Positions 22,550 through 36,369 of a stretch of 64,000 nt of DNA are shown piece by piece. The position numbers were made by a program, and so were the translations under genes. The notes under the pieces are model-generated. The model saw only the letters and a program-made list of their open reading frames with translations. It did not search any database and was not told the DNA's origin. Position 1 is the first letter of the stretch. Each line of letters opens with the position of its first letter. Source of the stretch: Epiperipatus broadwayi (taxonomy: Eukaryota > Onychophora > Udeonychophora > Euonychophora > Peripatidae); contig JAQFVV010012573.1 in the NCBI GenBank assembly GCA_028023455.1, forward strand, positions 2,352,815-2,416,814. The letters run 5' to 3'.

Positions 22550-25500
22550 TCACTGTTGTAATCCAAATGAATGATTCAAATCCACCTTTTTATAGTGTAT
22601 TGTGAAATTTAAAACAACAATTAAGTAAATTCTTTATCTTGATTGAAAAAAGTTAATAACTTTTTTCAGTTCACCTTAATCCTTTCAAAAACAACTTCAT
22701 AAAATTTCATCAAGGTATTTAATTTAAAAATATCTTAATCTAATTAAACATAGAGAGGAATTTTATAATTACCAACATATCTATTATAACATAACAACTT
22801 GTTTTAGGTCTCTCTTTTTTTAAATGATCAAAATCAGAAGAAAACTTTAAATATACATTTTTCAATGTTTGATTTAGAACTACAGTTTATAATAATTTTA
22901 TATTCAAAAATGATTATTTAAACCTAAACTGCTATCCCTGAGTAATATAGAAAATAACTATAAAAATTTTATTTATGTTTATTCCTACTTTTTCTTTCAA
23001 CTTTATATATTGAGCCAGCTACTTTATCTGCTTCAAAAGTTCCATCATGAAATTAAAACTAACTTTTGTTTTAATAAAGTTTTAAAAGAAAACTATTTGA
23101 AAGTTTTATATGCTATAATACACATATGCAGCTATATTTTAAAATTTTCTAATTTTACTTTTTAGTTTAAAAATAAGTTTTTTTATATTTGTTTTTTTAA
23201 TCAAATTGTAAAAATATTCTAATTAAAAATGTTTTAATCCTTTCTGGATAAAGCATTTTAATTTTGGAAGGTTTTAATCTTTTAAAGAAAAAAAAAGCAT
23301 TTCAATTTTGGAAAGTTCTTTTATTTTCAATTGTAATCTATTTTAATTTTAATTTATTTTTTTAAAAAAAGCTGAGGCTTAATAATTTTGCATTTATTTT
23401 TTTAAATTAATTTTGGATAAGATAGGAGCCCTGGTCAGATTTTTAATTAAGATTAAGTCTGAGAGAGATTTGCCCTGGTAAAAAGCTTCTAATCAGATGG
23501 TATGAGAGATAAGAGTGCATACAAATAATCCTGGGATTTTGGACTAATTATTATTCAGCTATTTATTTTTATTCTGCTTGTTGAATTTTATCCTTTGCTG
23601 TGCTGCTTTATATTTTAAAGATTTTTGCCCTCTGTTATTCTTCTGATACAATACTACAGACCATTATTTGCTAAATAGCATTACTCTCTGTAGAATGCTA
23701 AAATGACCTGTCATGAGGAATATTTTCTACAAAATGCAGTGCTAAATCAACCCAAAGACAGCCACCAGATTATTTCTTCAATATCATGTCTTAAAATCCT
23801 GAACAAGAACTGATCCCTAGGATTGTCTCCAGCCTTCTGAACATATTAATGGAAACCAAATCTTTGTGGGAACTTTAAAATAAAGTAAACCATGTGATTT
23901 CTGCTGAAAGTCATCAGCCAGACCTATCATTATGCCTTGAGGCAAAACATTTTCATTTTCAAACCAGGGTTTAAATTTCTTATTAAAGTCATAGCTTAAT
24001 ATTAAAAGAAACCTAGCTTTACAATAAGTTTTACATATTCAATTTAAATATATTTAATGTTATATATTTTATCTATAGCGTGTGCTGGCTCTTAGTTTTA
24101 AGATTTCATATTTTTATATTTTTATTTATTTATCCAAGAGTCTATTGCAAGTTTCTATTTCAATATGTTTAGTGTTTTTTATTATTATTTATATTACTAA
24201 CCCTTGATAAATACTTTGGCAGATATTAGTAATTTGCTTTTAACTTACCTGTTCCCTTTGTTATAATTAGTTTAGTTAGGTTTGGTTTGCATTTCCTGCA
24301 AACTGCAAATCTTTTGGCTGGAGGTTTATTGAGTGCATTGTTGTGTTTTTTTAAATCAGATATTTTGTTTTCTTCTATTTAAGATTATGTATAATCAATC
24401 TTCTTTTGTTTTATTTTGTTATTGTCTTGTATTTGGGTTAACAGTGAATTAGCTTAAACATGGTTAATCATGAGCTGTTCTGCAGAGATATGACATTCTT
24501 CCTGATGATTTATTCAGGTCCAAGGAAAGCTCACCTGTGCTGTTTTATTGTATTCCTTGCAAGATCATTTTATTTTTGAAATCTCTAAATAGAGAAACTG
24601 GAATTAGTTTTTATAAATTGCTGGCAGAAAGATATTATAAACCCCTCTTTTAAAAATAAAAATGAGAAAACGAACTAATCTGCCAGGATATTTAATTTTT
24701 CAAAACTCGCATACACTCTCTGGTAAATACTCTAGAAGAATCTAAATCAAACTTTTATACTTTTGTTTGTCTGGGATTTATTTTCTTTTAAATTTAATAA
24801 ACTTTAAAATTATTTAGAATTATTTTGACTAACATTTGTCTTTGTGTTTTTTTCTTAATCATCTGAACAATCTTAAAAAGATCACTGTAAATTAAATTTT
24901 CTAAGTTATTAGTACCTAGGGGCATCCCTCAGTGATCAAAAGAAGTGAAGTGACCGGTACAATATATATATATATATGCACCCCCACTACTATGTTGTTG
25001 TATGCCATGAAATACATAACCATCTCAATATAGATATAGACAATAGAAAAATTATGTTAATGGCTTTGTGAAAGAATTACAGTTATTCAACATCATTCAT
25101 TATCCTTAAAACTACTATATTTTTTAAAGTTCATACATTGTTTTTTGTATTCATTGATTTATATTTTGATAATTACATTTGTATAATATTTTTGAAAAAT
25201 ATATAAATTATCAATCACTTTTATTATATTAAAAACTATTAATTTTTCATATAATTTCAAATTTAAAAAAATTATATCATCAGGATTAAATTTTACTTAG
25301 TCTTTTGACAATTTCTTGAAATAAATTACATATTATATACTCTACCATTATGCCAAATTGAATAAACCAATGCCATGTCACCATGATAATTAACAAAATT
25401 TATATAGTAATAGGATATATATATACGTTACATTTAATTTTTTTTTTTTTGTAAATATCTAATAATGAGTTAAATGCACAGATGTTCAAAATGCACAAAT

Positions 25501-25800
25501 AATGAGTTATTAATTTATTAATAAGTTTCATTTAAATATTGAAAATAAAATAAGCTAAAAGAATTTATAGAATTGAAGCAAAGATTCTAATCTTAAAATA
25601 AAATATTAATAAAAACCTTTTAGTCTTAAAAATAATGATGAGAGTGATTTTTTTTTTTCTTAACAAAAATAAAATTACAAATGGGTCTTTAGGGTAAAAT
25701 GGTCATTAAAAAGAATGTGTTTGTCACTGTGAAAAAAGAAAAAAACCTGAAGTAGATCAAAGTAGGAGGGTGGTTGTTGTCATTAACACAATGTAATCTG
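22549..25800. other. Intergenic or intronic/3' UTR-like DNA, nothing firm
   Basis: AT-rich throughout, with a broader, less AT-rich zone at about 23420-24600 that has no open frame longer than chance. If the minus-strand exon at 25802-25935 is real, part of this zone could be its 3' untranslated region. A short (TA)n lies near 24962. Confidence 0.35.
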
Positions 25801-25801
25801 T

Positions 25802-25935
25802 TTAATCACAATTTCCTTGGTCCAGCTGGCTGAAGGCAGCTTTCATCTCTGTGTATCCCAGGATCAAACCACTGGAACTGTTTTCAGAAATCATCATTGT
25901 CTGCAAGAAATGTCTCTTGCATAAACTCAGGAGAT
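25802..25935 (-). CDS. Putative terminal exon of an unknown host gene
   Basis: On the minus strand a GC-richer block reads open to a TAA stop (complement of 25802-25804). It encodes about 44 residues including LSLCKRHFLQTMM and ILGYTEMKAAFSQLDQ. Codon choice is not AT-biased, unlike the surrounding DNA. A pyrimidine-rich run ending in ...gatgaag gives a plausible acceptor at 25935, making the exon start one base into a codon. Upstream exons would lie at higher coordinates but none could be identified. I do not recognise the protein. The block could alternatively be a conserved repeat fragment. Confidence 0.4.
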
Positions 25936-26347
25936 CTTCATCATGAGTGAGGTAGCCCAGAGAAAGGAAGGAAAATATAAATTATTAATGATAGAATGAA
26001 CTATAAACTTTCTTTGATTTAAGATTGATTTTTATTTTTCTTTAAATATGAACTATTAAGTGATATAATGAATTATAGACTTTCTCTGTTGACCAAATCT
26101 GAACTTTCTTTTCATAAACTTTGCTACGTTAAAAATCTCTTATCTAAAAGTTAAATATAATCTTCATAAAATGTGTATTAGACTCTTTTTAATGTATAGT
26201 GTAAGGCCTATTGATAATATGGCAGGAGTTTGTGATCATAAACCTACATTTAAATATAAAATTGAACACATATCATTATTTGATTTTAAAATAAGTTAAA
26301 TACATTAAACTAAAAATTTTAAAGAATAAACTAAATTTATAAAACTG

Positions 26348-27270
26348 TATTAAATTTAAGTTGGGTGTAGATATGTTAGTTTAAGGAGGTTTAATTTCAG
26401 ACTATTTATGTCGTAGTTGAGTCAAGGCTGGTGGAGGGATGCATGAGTGTTTTTATCAATGCAATATGAAATGTGTTAGCATGCAGGGCATCATGCCCAA
26501 ATGAATGCACAGTCCAGAGGTGTGGCCATCATATTGCAATGGATGTGAGTGTATTTCCCACACCATTGATCTCCTTTCACTTTATGGATTGGAACTATAA
26601 GTCAGTGAAGACTGCTCTCCCTCCGTATGGAGCATTTCATTTTTATATTCTTCTCTATCCTCTTTGCCAGACAGATGCAGATTTCTGTGCTGGATGAAGA
26701 TCATTATTATAAATAATATCATGCCACAAAAACATATTTCTGTCAGCATGGTTTTATGCTAACGTCTTCATGTTACATTGGTTACATCTGTATATCAGGA
26801 AGCTAGTGTTGGTTTAATTGCAAACTTTTAGCCTGGGGTTGGATATTTTGAAAGTTTTTAATTGCAAAGTCTAGATAACCTATCTATGCTCAACATTTTA
26901 AAATATTAAATTATATAAACTGCCCAACTGTGTAAACTTACCAAGACATTAAAACTTAAAGTTAAGAATAATGATAAAACTTAAAGCAAGGTTAAGTAAT
27001 TTATTTCTCAAATTATGTTTGTATTTTTACTGGCAGTATCTTAGTTTATTTTATTATTATTATTTTCTTATAAAAAATATGATTCAAAATTTATATCATT
27101 AAATCTCAGCTATTCCATGAGTTTGGTGACTGGGGCATATCAGTCGAAGTAAAAATGGAATTTCAATAAGAAGTATCTGCCTACTATATAAATTTTCCAG
27201 GTGCAAATGGCCTGGTTGTGCACTGTACAGCAGATAGTGAAAGAGTCAAATTTGATGGATCATTATAATA
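26348..27270 (+). repeat. Dispersed repeat family 1, copy B
   Basis: Second copy of the repeat at 1291-2500, same orientation, lacking the roughly 200-bp segment at 1320-1545 of copy A. It ends with the same nested palindrome (27174-27236) and 'ggatcattataat'. The open frame 26473-26697 is not conserved with the frame of copy A and is not regarded as a gene. Confidence 0.75.
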
Positions 27271-29165
27271 TGTAAATGAAAATGTTTAGATTTTTATATC
27301 ACTTTTATTTAAATATCCTAATTTATATTTAAAAAATGATACATTACTATTAATAATTTATTTAAAAGTAAACTTATTAAAAAATATTGCCTCATTATAA
27401 TTACAATAATTTTGTAGTAAATTAAACAATAGTCATAGAAGGGGTAATTGTATTTATCAATCATATTTTATAAAAGTCATCATTCTTTTTGGCAGAGTAT
27501 AATAGTACACTATCAGTTTTATGGTTTGGAGTCCCAAGATTGAAGTTGGTGCTGTCCCAAATATGCAGTTTTAATACCAAAATTTTTTTTTTTTAAATAT
27601 TGATGATGTTTTTAATTTTAAAACTGATATTATTTTTTACATGTTTTACTAATCTGCTTTTCCTTGGATTTGAACCTTTGTGGAGTTTATTACCTAGCTA
27701 AAAACTCATAATTGATACATAATGTTAACCAAATATATTCAAAAAATTGTTTCGGTTGACATGACAGTTTAAATTTGAGAAAAACAGAATTAGTAAAAAT
27801 ACAATTTTTAAAAGAGATATGTGCAAAATATTTAATTTTTAACAAATTTCATTATTTCAAATGTTGGTATTATTTATTGCCAGACTTACATAACATCATT
27901 TGAAAATTACGTAGTGAAACAAATCAAGTGTCTGATTTTTTTGGGAGTTACCCAGCAAAACCTAAATGGCTTCTAAAAATTTATTGAATAAACAATGTAA
28001 GTATGAAAATGTAAACATTGGACTGTATATCATGTATATAATAATGTATAGTATGTACAATACAATTAAATTATTAATAGTGGAATAGTAAACACCTAAA
28101 AATTTAAATAATAATGTAAATATTTTATTACTGAACTTTATTAATAGAACATGTAAACAAGTTATGCATGAAAAATTCTGAATTAAACTTTTTAGTAATT
28201 AATGGATTTTGAAACAAATGATAAATATTTTCAACAAAGTAATTAACATGCTGGTTAAAATTGATCTAATATCTGGTATTGGAATTACTTTAACTTTTCT
28301 ATAATTATTATTTTCCAGAAAAGATAATAGAAATAAGTTCATAGATAAAGAGTAAAGAAAATGAGCTTGTCTTTTCTTTTGTAATAGGGACTGAGTTGCA
28401 AGATCATACAGATTTCTGAGGCAAAGCAGTAGAAGAGAGTTGGATGCCATATACCAGAGTTGAATTCTAAGGCATAGATAATGAGCCCTATATGGTTATT
28501 ATAAGCCATCCCAACTTTCTATTTCCAATAAGCCCAATAGGGATACATAGATTGTAAAAGTAAGTAAATTAGAAATAGAATAATTTATATAAGATTATAT
28601 GCACATCAGATTTCCTTGACTTGTCCCACATGTCTATATTCAGTTCTAAATATGTACATTAATTCCACTGTATATATAATTGTTTGCACTAAGCTAATGT
28701 TAAATTACTCCTTTTGTTATTGAATCATTGTCTCCTGTGCATATTTCTTATTCTACTTGCGAAAGATTTATATTCATTTGTTCAAATCTCTCCAGTCGAT
28801 ATGACAATATAGATAAAACACCAAATAAGTTATTTGGAGCTCAAAACAGAAGTTGAAGAAAGTTGTAATTCTGAGAGTGAAAAACCTGAAACTTCTGATT
28901 TTACGTTAAATTTTAATATTATGTAAAAATAAAAAGATAAAAGTGTGAAAATGTAAATAATTATCGTTTTTTAATGTTTTACAGTTTCTGCATCTTTTAT
29001 TACATAAAATTGTAAGAAATTCATTTTGATTAAATTTAGTATTTTTTTTAAATTTCATGAATTGGGGGGAGGGGGCTGGAATTTAATTTGCCCAAAAGCG
29101 CTTCTTACCCATGCTGTAACCATAGGCTGAGATTATTTAGCTTTGAGTTGTCTTAATAAAGTAAA
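27271..29165. other. AT-rich non-coding stretch
   Basis: No gene is supported. A perfect B-box consensus (GGTTCAAATCC on the minus strand, 27666-27676) stands alone without a tRNA fold. A less AT-rich patch at 28380-28560 covers a minus-strand frame (28199-28450) with no recognisable domain. A 'ggggggaggggg' run occurs near 29064. Confidence 0.4.
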
Positions 29166-29302
29166 GACTGAAAATATTCATTTTTTTTTCCTCGTGTGTC
29201 ATAGCATCAGCCGGGAAGCGAACCCGCTAACCCGGGACAACTGTTTGTAAAGCAGCTGCGCTGACCTCTCGACCACCAATGCTTGACTGAAAATATTCAT
29301 TT
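29166..29302 (-). mobile_element. Very short tRNA-derived SINE with perfect 18-bp target-site duplication
   Basis: The 18-bp sequence gactgaaaatattcattt occurs at 29166-29183 and again at 29285-29302, bracketing a 101-bp insert (29184-29284). On the minus strand the insert starts AGCATTG, has a 'GTGGTCGAGAGGTCAGCGC' A-box/D-arm-like region, a B box GGTTCGCTTCC, and closes with TGATGCT, which can pair with the first seven bases. It ends in 'atgacacacgagg' and an A tract. The tRNA-like head plus A tail and long target duplication indicate LINE-mediated insertion. With only about 12 bases between tRNA part and A tract, it is close to a head-only SINE. The perfect duplication indicates a recent event. 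A related old copy lies at 4297-4390. Confidence 0.9.
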
Positions 29303-31920
29303 TAGACTCTTGTGAAATAGAACTAAAGATTTTTTTTTTTTTAATCTGTAATAATTTTAGAAAATGATGTATAAACTTCTAGCAGCATTTTTATTAAATT
29401 TAACTGACACTCCAATCTATTTCAAGGATTATTTATATTAAAAATTGACATCACCGTTAAATTATTCTACTACATATATATTAAGGTGAAGATTTTTACA
29501 GATAAAAGATGTCAATTAATTTCATATTTATATCTGGATGAATCTGAAATATATACATATAACTTATTTATTAATAAATCATAAAAATATTTAAATTCTA
29601 TTGAAATCCTTTGATTAATTGAGATGTATAGTATTTTTTATAAATACTTTTGTTATATATGACTTTTATAGATGAAAGACCAAATGCGAGGAGGAAAAAA
29701 ACAGAGTAAATCTCTAAGCCTTGCAAATAAAACACTTAAATAATTACAACTTTAAAAAACTGTGATTTCTTAGTTTTTTATCTAAGATCAAACACACCTA
29801 TAAAATTAGTAGAACAAAAACAAAGTTTTTATAAATAAAATTAATTCTGTTCAAACCCATCCGTCAATAAGTAAATTTCATTTACTTTTTTGAATCGCTT
29901 TTTTTTTAAACTTCTAATATTGGAGAGACAAAAATTAATATAAAATAATAAAAATTGAGCACTTTATATAGACTTTAAATATTGTTAAAATATAAACAAA
30001 AATTTTTGATACCAAAATAATAAATCTAAACCAACTCCTACATAAGATAACATGGCCTGAAGGACCGTTAAGCATTAACAATCAAGGTGTTGGCTAATGA
30101 ATGCACTGTTTATAATCTTAGCCTTACTACTACTGTTTGGGTACTTACCCCTTCCCTTGGGCTAAAGCTTCTGGCTTATTGCTATAAGCCAGTTTAATTA
30201 TAACAATAATTTTTTTTAAAAAAAATTTAAAATAATAATAATTACTTTTACTTTGTTTTGATGTTCTCACTAAAATTTTGTATATTAAAACAAAGAAAGT
30301 ATATATATTGTATATATTTTAAAATTTAAATACTTGTAATGTGGGAAAACATTCTTTTATTATTAAAACAAAATGACAAAGTACTATTGAAAATTGGGAG
30401 AAAGCGGCTCTTTATCAAATTAAATATTGCACTTTTTGATATAACTAAAAACCAAAGATTAAAATAATGGATACTTAAGGAACTGTAATTAATGAGCGTA
30501 TTTAGGGAATCGATATGTTGTTATTATCGGGCATTAGCAAACATTTATATATAAAAAATTAAATAATTAAAAAGGCATGATTATTTTCAGTTGTTCGAAT
30601 AAATATAATAGAAGATTTGGACACAATATCAAACACACCCTATACATTAACACTATATGTTTGATTTTATATATGAAAGGGAAGCTCATGCAATTTAATA
30701 TTTTTATTTCCTTGATAAAAAAAAAAACTTAAAGAAGATGGTAAAAAGCATCCGAGAGAAATTTAGTTGCAGTTTTCAAGATCTTGAAAAGAAGTGTTAA
30801 ATCTATCAAGATTAGTGCGATTATCATTACCACAAATGTTAATACTGTTTAACTTATTAACTGTTTCAAGGATGATGATTGCATTTGCTTTAATTAATTA
30901 AAATTATTGTTATTGTAAACAATGATTATAGATAAGCATTGATAAATATTTTGAAGGATCGTTGATAAATATTACAAATCAATTGGAATAATTAAAAAGA
31001 TCAGTATAGAGGGTGGATCCATCATATAATTTTTATTTTAGTTTTTATTATTTTTATTTTTGCATATGCAGAAAACATTAAAATAAATCTGAGTAATAAA
31101 CAAAGAAAATGGATATTGAAGCGGTATTAGAAGATGAAATGCCAAGGATGAGTGCAGAACGTGAACAGATGCATTTGACATTATTCCATGAGCACATCTG
31201 ACAATTTATTATATCAGAAACCAATTTGATGCAATGAGTTCAGTAATTATTGCTCCAAAATCCAAAAATCTTTAGATATCTGTGATAAAGAGAATAAGAT
31301 GAAAGAGAGAGTACTTTAATATTCATGAATAATTTAAATAACTTTATTCAATAAGTGTCTTAGGAGAATTGTTATGTTTAATGCGTAAATTAAAATTTAA
31401 CACTTTAAACTATTACAAAGCATTTTTGAGAATGATTCAGATCATTGGCAATAATTACATAAGACAGATTCCAGTAATGTTGCACTATTAGAAAACAATT
31501 TGAATATCTAAAAACTAAACATATGCTTGATCAATAATACAAACCTACTTTTCTCATTTTACATACAAAAATGCTCCAGTGCTTATAAAAAAATTATTTG
31601 CAAATAAGATTCATTTATAATTAAGTTAGCATTCAACACATTTGTTTTGATGTAAATACTATACTGAGGAAATTAGATATCAAAAACTCAAGAACTAGAC
31701 ATTGGATGACTGAAAGATATCATTTGGTTGAATAAATTATCATTTCACTTTTTTCAACAACATCTTTTGGCAAACATAAAAAAAAAAAACTATAGATCAG
31801 ACTGCTTTCTTCCAGCTGTGAAAAAATTAATAGAAACATCAAAATTTAAATTAGAAGTAAACGTAAACCATAGACTAGTTTGCATAGACACACATATTAC
31901 TAATTTACATTAATTTGGGG
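29303..31920. other. AT-rich non-coding stretch
   Basis: No gene is firmly supported. A 31-codon ATG frame at 31109-31201 follows an acceptor-like 'tttttgcatatgcag' (31071); it is discussed as a finding. A less AT-rich patch at 30040-30190 has no open frame. Confidence 0.4.
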
Positions 31921-31994
31921 TCTTTACCCATTAGCTGATTAACTCACTGAAAGAAAATCTTTACCCATTAGCTGATTAACTCACTGAAAGAAAA
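31921..31994 (+). repeat. Perfect 37-bp tandem duplication
   Basis: Two adjacent identical 37-bp units (31921-31957 and 31958-31994), beginning tctttacccattagctg. No spacer, so this is a simple recent tandem duplication and not a transposon. Confidence 0.95.
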
Positions 31995-34900
31995 TATCTG
32001 AGATCTGTCTTATTTTGGAATATACCACTGGACATTGACATTATTGGTCAGATACATCAAGTATTATGTTATAAAATATGCTTCTAGTATTTCTATAGTT
32101 ATATCACATTATTTCAGTATAATCTTATTCTCATGGGGGGTATTATAATTTCATATTATTAGGATATTTTTGAGATAACTAAAGCATTGTATTTTCTAAT
32201 AGTCATATCTGATAAATGTAGCAATATATGATACTTGTTGGCTTAAATCTTTTGGAGAAATAAGGCCTCAACCTTATCTAATCATATCATTTATTTATAT
32301 ATAAAATTGGTGTCATTATATTATTTATACAGTCTAAAATTTAAAATTTTTAAATACAATTAATAAATACAAAAACTTAAAGATTAAAATTCAAAATATT
32401 TGAACAATATATTTTTAAATTTCACAAATATTCTGTCTTCTTTTTTATATCTATCTCATTCGTATTATGGGTTCACACCATATAACCACTGAAAATGATT
32501 TCATAGAAGTGCCATTTCATTTATGGATGCTTCAAAAAGTGTATTACATTACCTGTTATGAAATATTGCCATCAGTTAACTGCTATTTAACTTAAAATTA
32601 TACATTTATAATAAATAAAACTGCATTAATGGATTTAGAGGTAGTTGACTGTTGGATTTTAGTTTCCCCCAAATTCTGTTTTTTTTTTTTTAATATTTAT
32701 TATATTTCTGGGAAAACTGATCAATTTTGCATTAATAATTTTTATTCTTTCCTATTTAAACCAATAAATTTTAGTAATCTTGATGATTTTTTAGAAAATA
32801 ATTTTTCATAGCAACCCCTATTAGATTCATTATTTCATCTTCTTGGATTCTATGATCATATAATCAATCAAACATTTTTAATCAGATAAATCTAAAAAAC
32901 TTTCAGAAAAAGTTTTATCATGACTGACTATTTTGAAACATTATTAAAGATGTTTCTTTTTTAATGGCATAAACAGTCGGATAAAATTATCAAGTGTCCC
33001 AATGGCAAAAATCTTTTACCTGAATAAACCTATTCCTTTTCAAATTAATAGTAAAATCCTTAAACATCATGTAATAAAAAGAATTAATCAAATGCATTTT
33101 TGTCTATTTCAACTAATGTAAGAAAAGTAAAACTGGTGATGATTGACATCACTTCAACAAATAAAATCCTTATTTTTCCTTGATGCTCAAAACTTTTTAC
33201 AGTTAAATAAATGTTTATGCAAAGACATTAATAATAATCATTGTTGTTTATATTCTCATCTGATTTGTATAAGCATTAGATAATACTATTATACTAGGCA
33301 TTAAAATGATAGACAATTTTATTGGATACTGACTTATTACTTCAGCAATGAGATTCCACATACATATTACTCCAGTGATAAGTTTCTAATCCTATGATTC
33401 CATAAAGTAATGCCTATATGGGAGCTTTTGATAAATTTAATCAATCAATTTGGAAAAATGACAATCTCTAAGGGATCATCCTTGGTAGCAGGTAGTTTCC
33501 AAGTTTTAATCATTTAATTTTTGTAAAAAAATAATAGATGTATTCACATTGCAAGATTTAAAATGGATGGTAAATTCCATGTACACATTACTTTTGCCAG
33601 ATGACTGATTTGCTGATGCCAGTATTCTTTCATGGCATTACAGCATAGTTTATATTGTAAAATGATGTGCAAAACCTACATTTTAACTAATTACTTTTCC
33701 TCATCAGAATATTATCTAATATTCACTTACAAAATTAATTCATTTCCTTTTTAGAAGATTGTAGATGTGTTTAATTCAATCTTTATATACACATTTGTTT
33801 ATGCTGGCAACTTTCATTATTACTGGTCTAATACTAAGTACTTTTTATTGTTAATCAAAGATTAACATAAATAAATATAAATATGTAACTGTCACTGAAT
33901 TTTGAAAAATTACCTGAGGTGGAATTGTTCTTTGCTGCTTTGATTTCTGTAATTCATTCAACTACAACTTCTGACTTTATACAATCAGTGAAAGCAACAA
34001 TAATATTTTTTTAAAAAAATATGGCTCAGATACTCATCCTAACAAGTATTGTTAGTGAGATAAAATGTTAAATATTTACCAGAAATTGGTTATCTTTTAT
34101 ATTTTGACTAAAAGCAAGATGTTTAATGATTTCATATATTTCATTCGCAATTGCTTTTTAAAAAAACGTTTTATTCTTCACATGAAAAAAAATGCTTTAA
34201 TCAAAGATTAGCTACACTAATTAGTATTAAGGGTTATTAAAAAATTATTATGTCATCTGAGTTTTAATTTATTTAGTGACTCGTGATCTCTATAATGATT
34301 TTATTTATCAGAGTTTAATAACTCATTATATCTATGATAATAATAAAAGTCGTCTTTAGTCACTAATATGGCTTATCCCTAAATTAGAGTAATTTAAAAT
34401 AAGATGTAATCAAATCCATATTCCTTCAACTAGAATAATGTTCGACTGAATAAACCAAATTCTCATACAATCCATTAAAAGGCAAAATATTTTAATCATC
34501 AAATGTTCTAGGAGTTTTACAAACCAAAAATACACCTTCTAATGTGAGAACATAAAAAATGTTAAACCCACGTTTTTACTAATTACATTGATATTTATAT
34601 AAACAAAATGTTAAAAACACATTGCATAAGAATTTCACAATCTCAAACATTACTTTTCTCACCTTACTTTTACAGTCAAACTTCTAATTATTGTATTTCA
34701 GTAATGAAAAAAATAAATGGTAGATATAAAAGAATAATGAAAACAGTAACATTTCAATTGTTATCACAGTTGTGAAACAATTATTAAGAGATGAAAGTTT
34801 TATTTTATTATTAATAAATGCACAGATTCATTAATCACACCATTATTTAAATAAGTGTATTGAAATTACATTAAGTAAAATAATCTAAATTGAAGACAAT

Positions 34901-35507
34901 ACTAATATCATATATTCTGCTGGCTTTAACAAAGGTGCTCAATGCTGAATATGCATTCAGGTTATATTTAGTATTTTCAATTATTTTTCCAAATGTATGG
35001 CAGTAATATTTTCTTTAATTTAGTACATTTATGTGTTAAAGTTGTTAGAGTTATTTAACCTTAAATTTATTACTCATATTAAATTGTTAAAAATATTACC
35101 ATTTTGGCAGTATAAAAGTGTGATAATAACAGAAGAATAAGTACTTTTTATTCTCAAACTACTATGTTATGTAACCAGATAATCTAAATGTTACCAACTG
35201 GAATAATGCTATAAAAAATAATTCTCATGAGACACATACATCATTAAAAGGCACACTGTCAACTTATTAGTTCTGCAAAGATTCTAAAAATATGATAACA
35301 CTGTAGACATAATACATTATATAAATAAGCTACAAATATATTGCAGATTCGGTTATGCTAAAACAAATGATCTGTCATCATAAAACTTTCTGAGCCTTTT
35401 TTTTGTACTCTTCTTGCTTTTATAAATTGGGATAATAGAAATATTATTAAGATTACCTGGAACAATTATGTGGATACAAATATATAACTTATTAATGCCT
35501 AATATAT
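31995..35507. other. AT-rich non-coding stretch, nothing recognised
   Basis: No coding frame above chance, RNA gene or clear repeat. The 32629-32811 frame is phenylalanine/asparagine-rich and typical of random AT-rich sequence. Confidence 0.45.
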
Positions 35508-36110
35508 ACCAGATGTGGTACCTAACAAATCTTTATCTTGTGCTGTCTTATGCAATTTAACCAGACTAGTTTCAAGATTATGATTTTCATTAGTGAGGAG
35601 CATTGGATTTTGGAACAGTGCACCTGGTTCTCTAGAATGTAATGCACTTACCTTCTAACAACCATCATTTACTTCCTTGTTAGACTATCAAGTTATCAGC
35701 ACAAACTGACAATCTTAATTAACATTTTTGTAAAATTATGTGGACATGAAATGAGTTCAATTTCAATATATTATGGTACTCTTAACTATAGAAACTTTTA
35801 TCCTGTGGCCAGGAGTTGATATAAGCTAACAAAACATCTCAAGATTATATCATGTGACTCCAAATTACATATTGTCATTTTAATTGTGTTCATTTTTAAC
35901 ACTTCTGTGTCACTTGCTGTAAGCTTTAATAATTATTAGATGCCAGATAGTATCCTTAATAAATCCCTACCATGTGCTGTACTATCTGATATCCTTATTA
36001 GTTTCAAGATAAAGGCTTTGGATTTTGGAACAGTGTGTCTATACCATCTTCTTTCTACAACCATCATTTAACTCTGTTGTACTTATAAGCTATCAGCCCA
36101 TAATTGAAAA
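35508..36110 (+). repeat. Diverged tandem direct repeat, units about 170-230 bp
   Basis: 35508-35735 and 35938-36110 share in order: 'ccagat..ggtacc/agtatcc', 'aa.cttta/cc...tgtgctgt', 'tagtttcaaga', 'ttggattttggaacagtg', 'ttctaacaaccatcattta' and 'tatcagc'. A related phrase also occurs near 37920-37965 ('gctaaaacaata...catgtgatc'; compare 36123-36160), so this is probably a decayed repeat family. Confidence 0.65.
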
Positions 36111-36369
36111 AATATATATGCAGCTAAAACAGCATTATGAAAGCTGGAATCATGTGATAGAGTCATGTAATATTTTATTAGTTTATATTAAATTCTGGTT
36201 ATAGAATAAAGATGCCTATAACTGCTAAAAACCTAAGAATATCATAATATATAGAAATTGAACTGATTTCAAATCTATATGATTAAACAAGCAAATTGGT
36301 TAAGATTGAAAATATGTTTTTCAGTTTGAATTGATAAATTTTATAGTATAACAGAGAGGTATATAATGG

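Noticed and set aside
31921-31994. CRISPR-like or other repeat array
   Set aside because: There are only two adjacent identical 37-bp units with no spacer; it is a simple tandem duplication in a eukaryotic genome.
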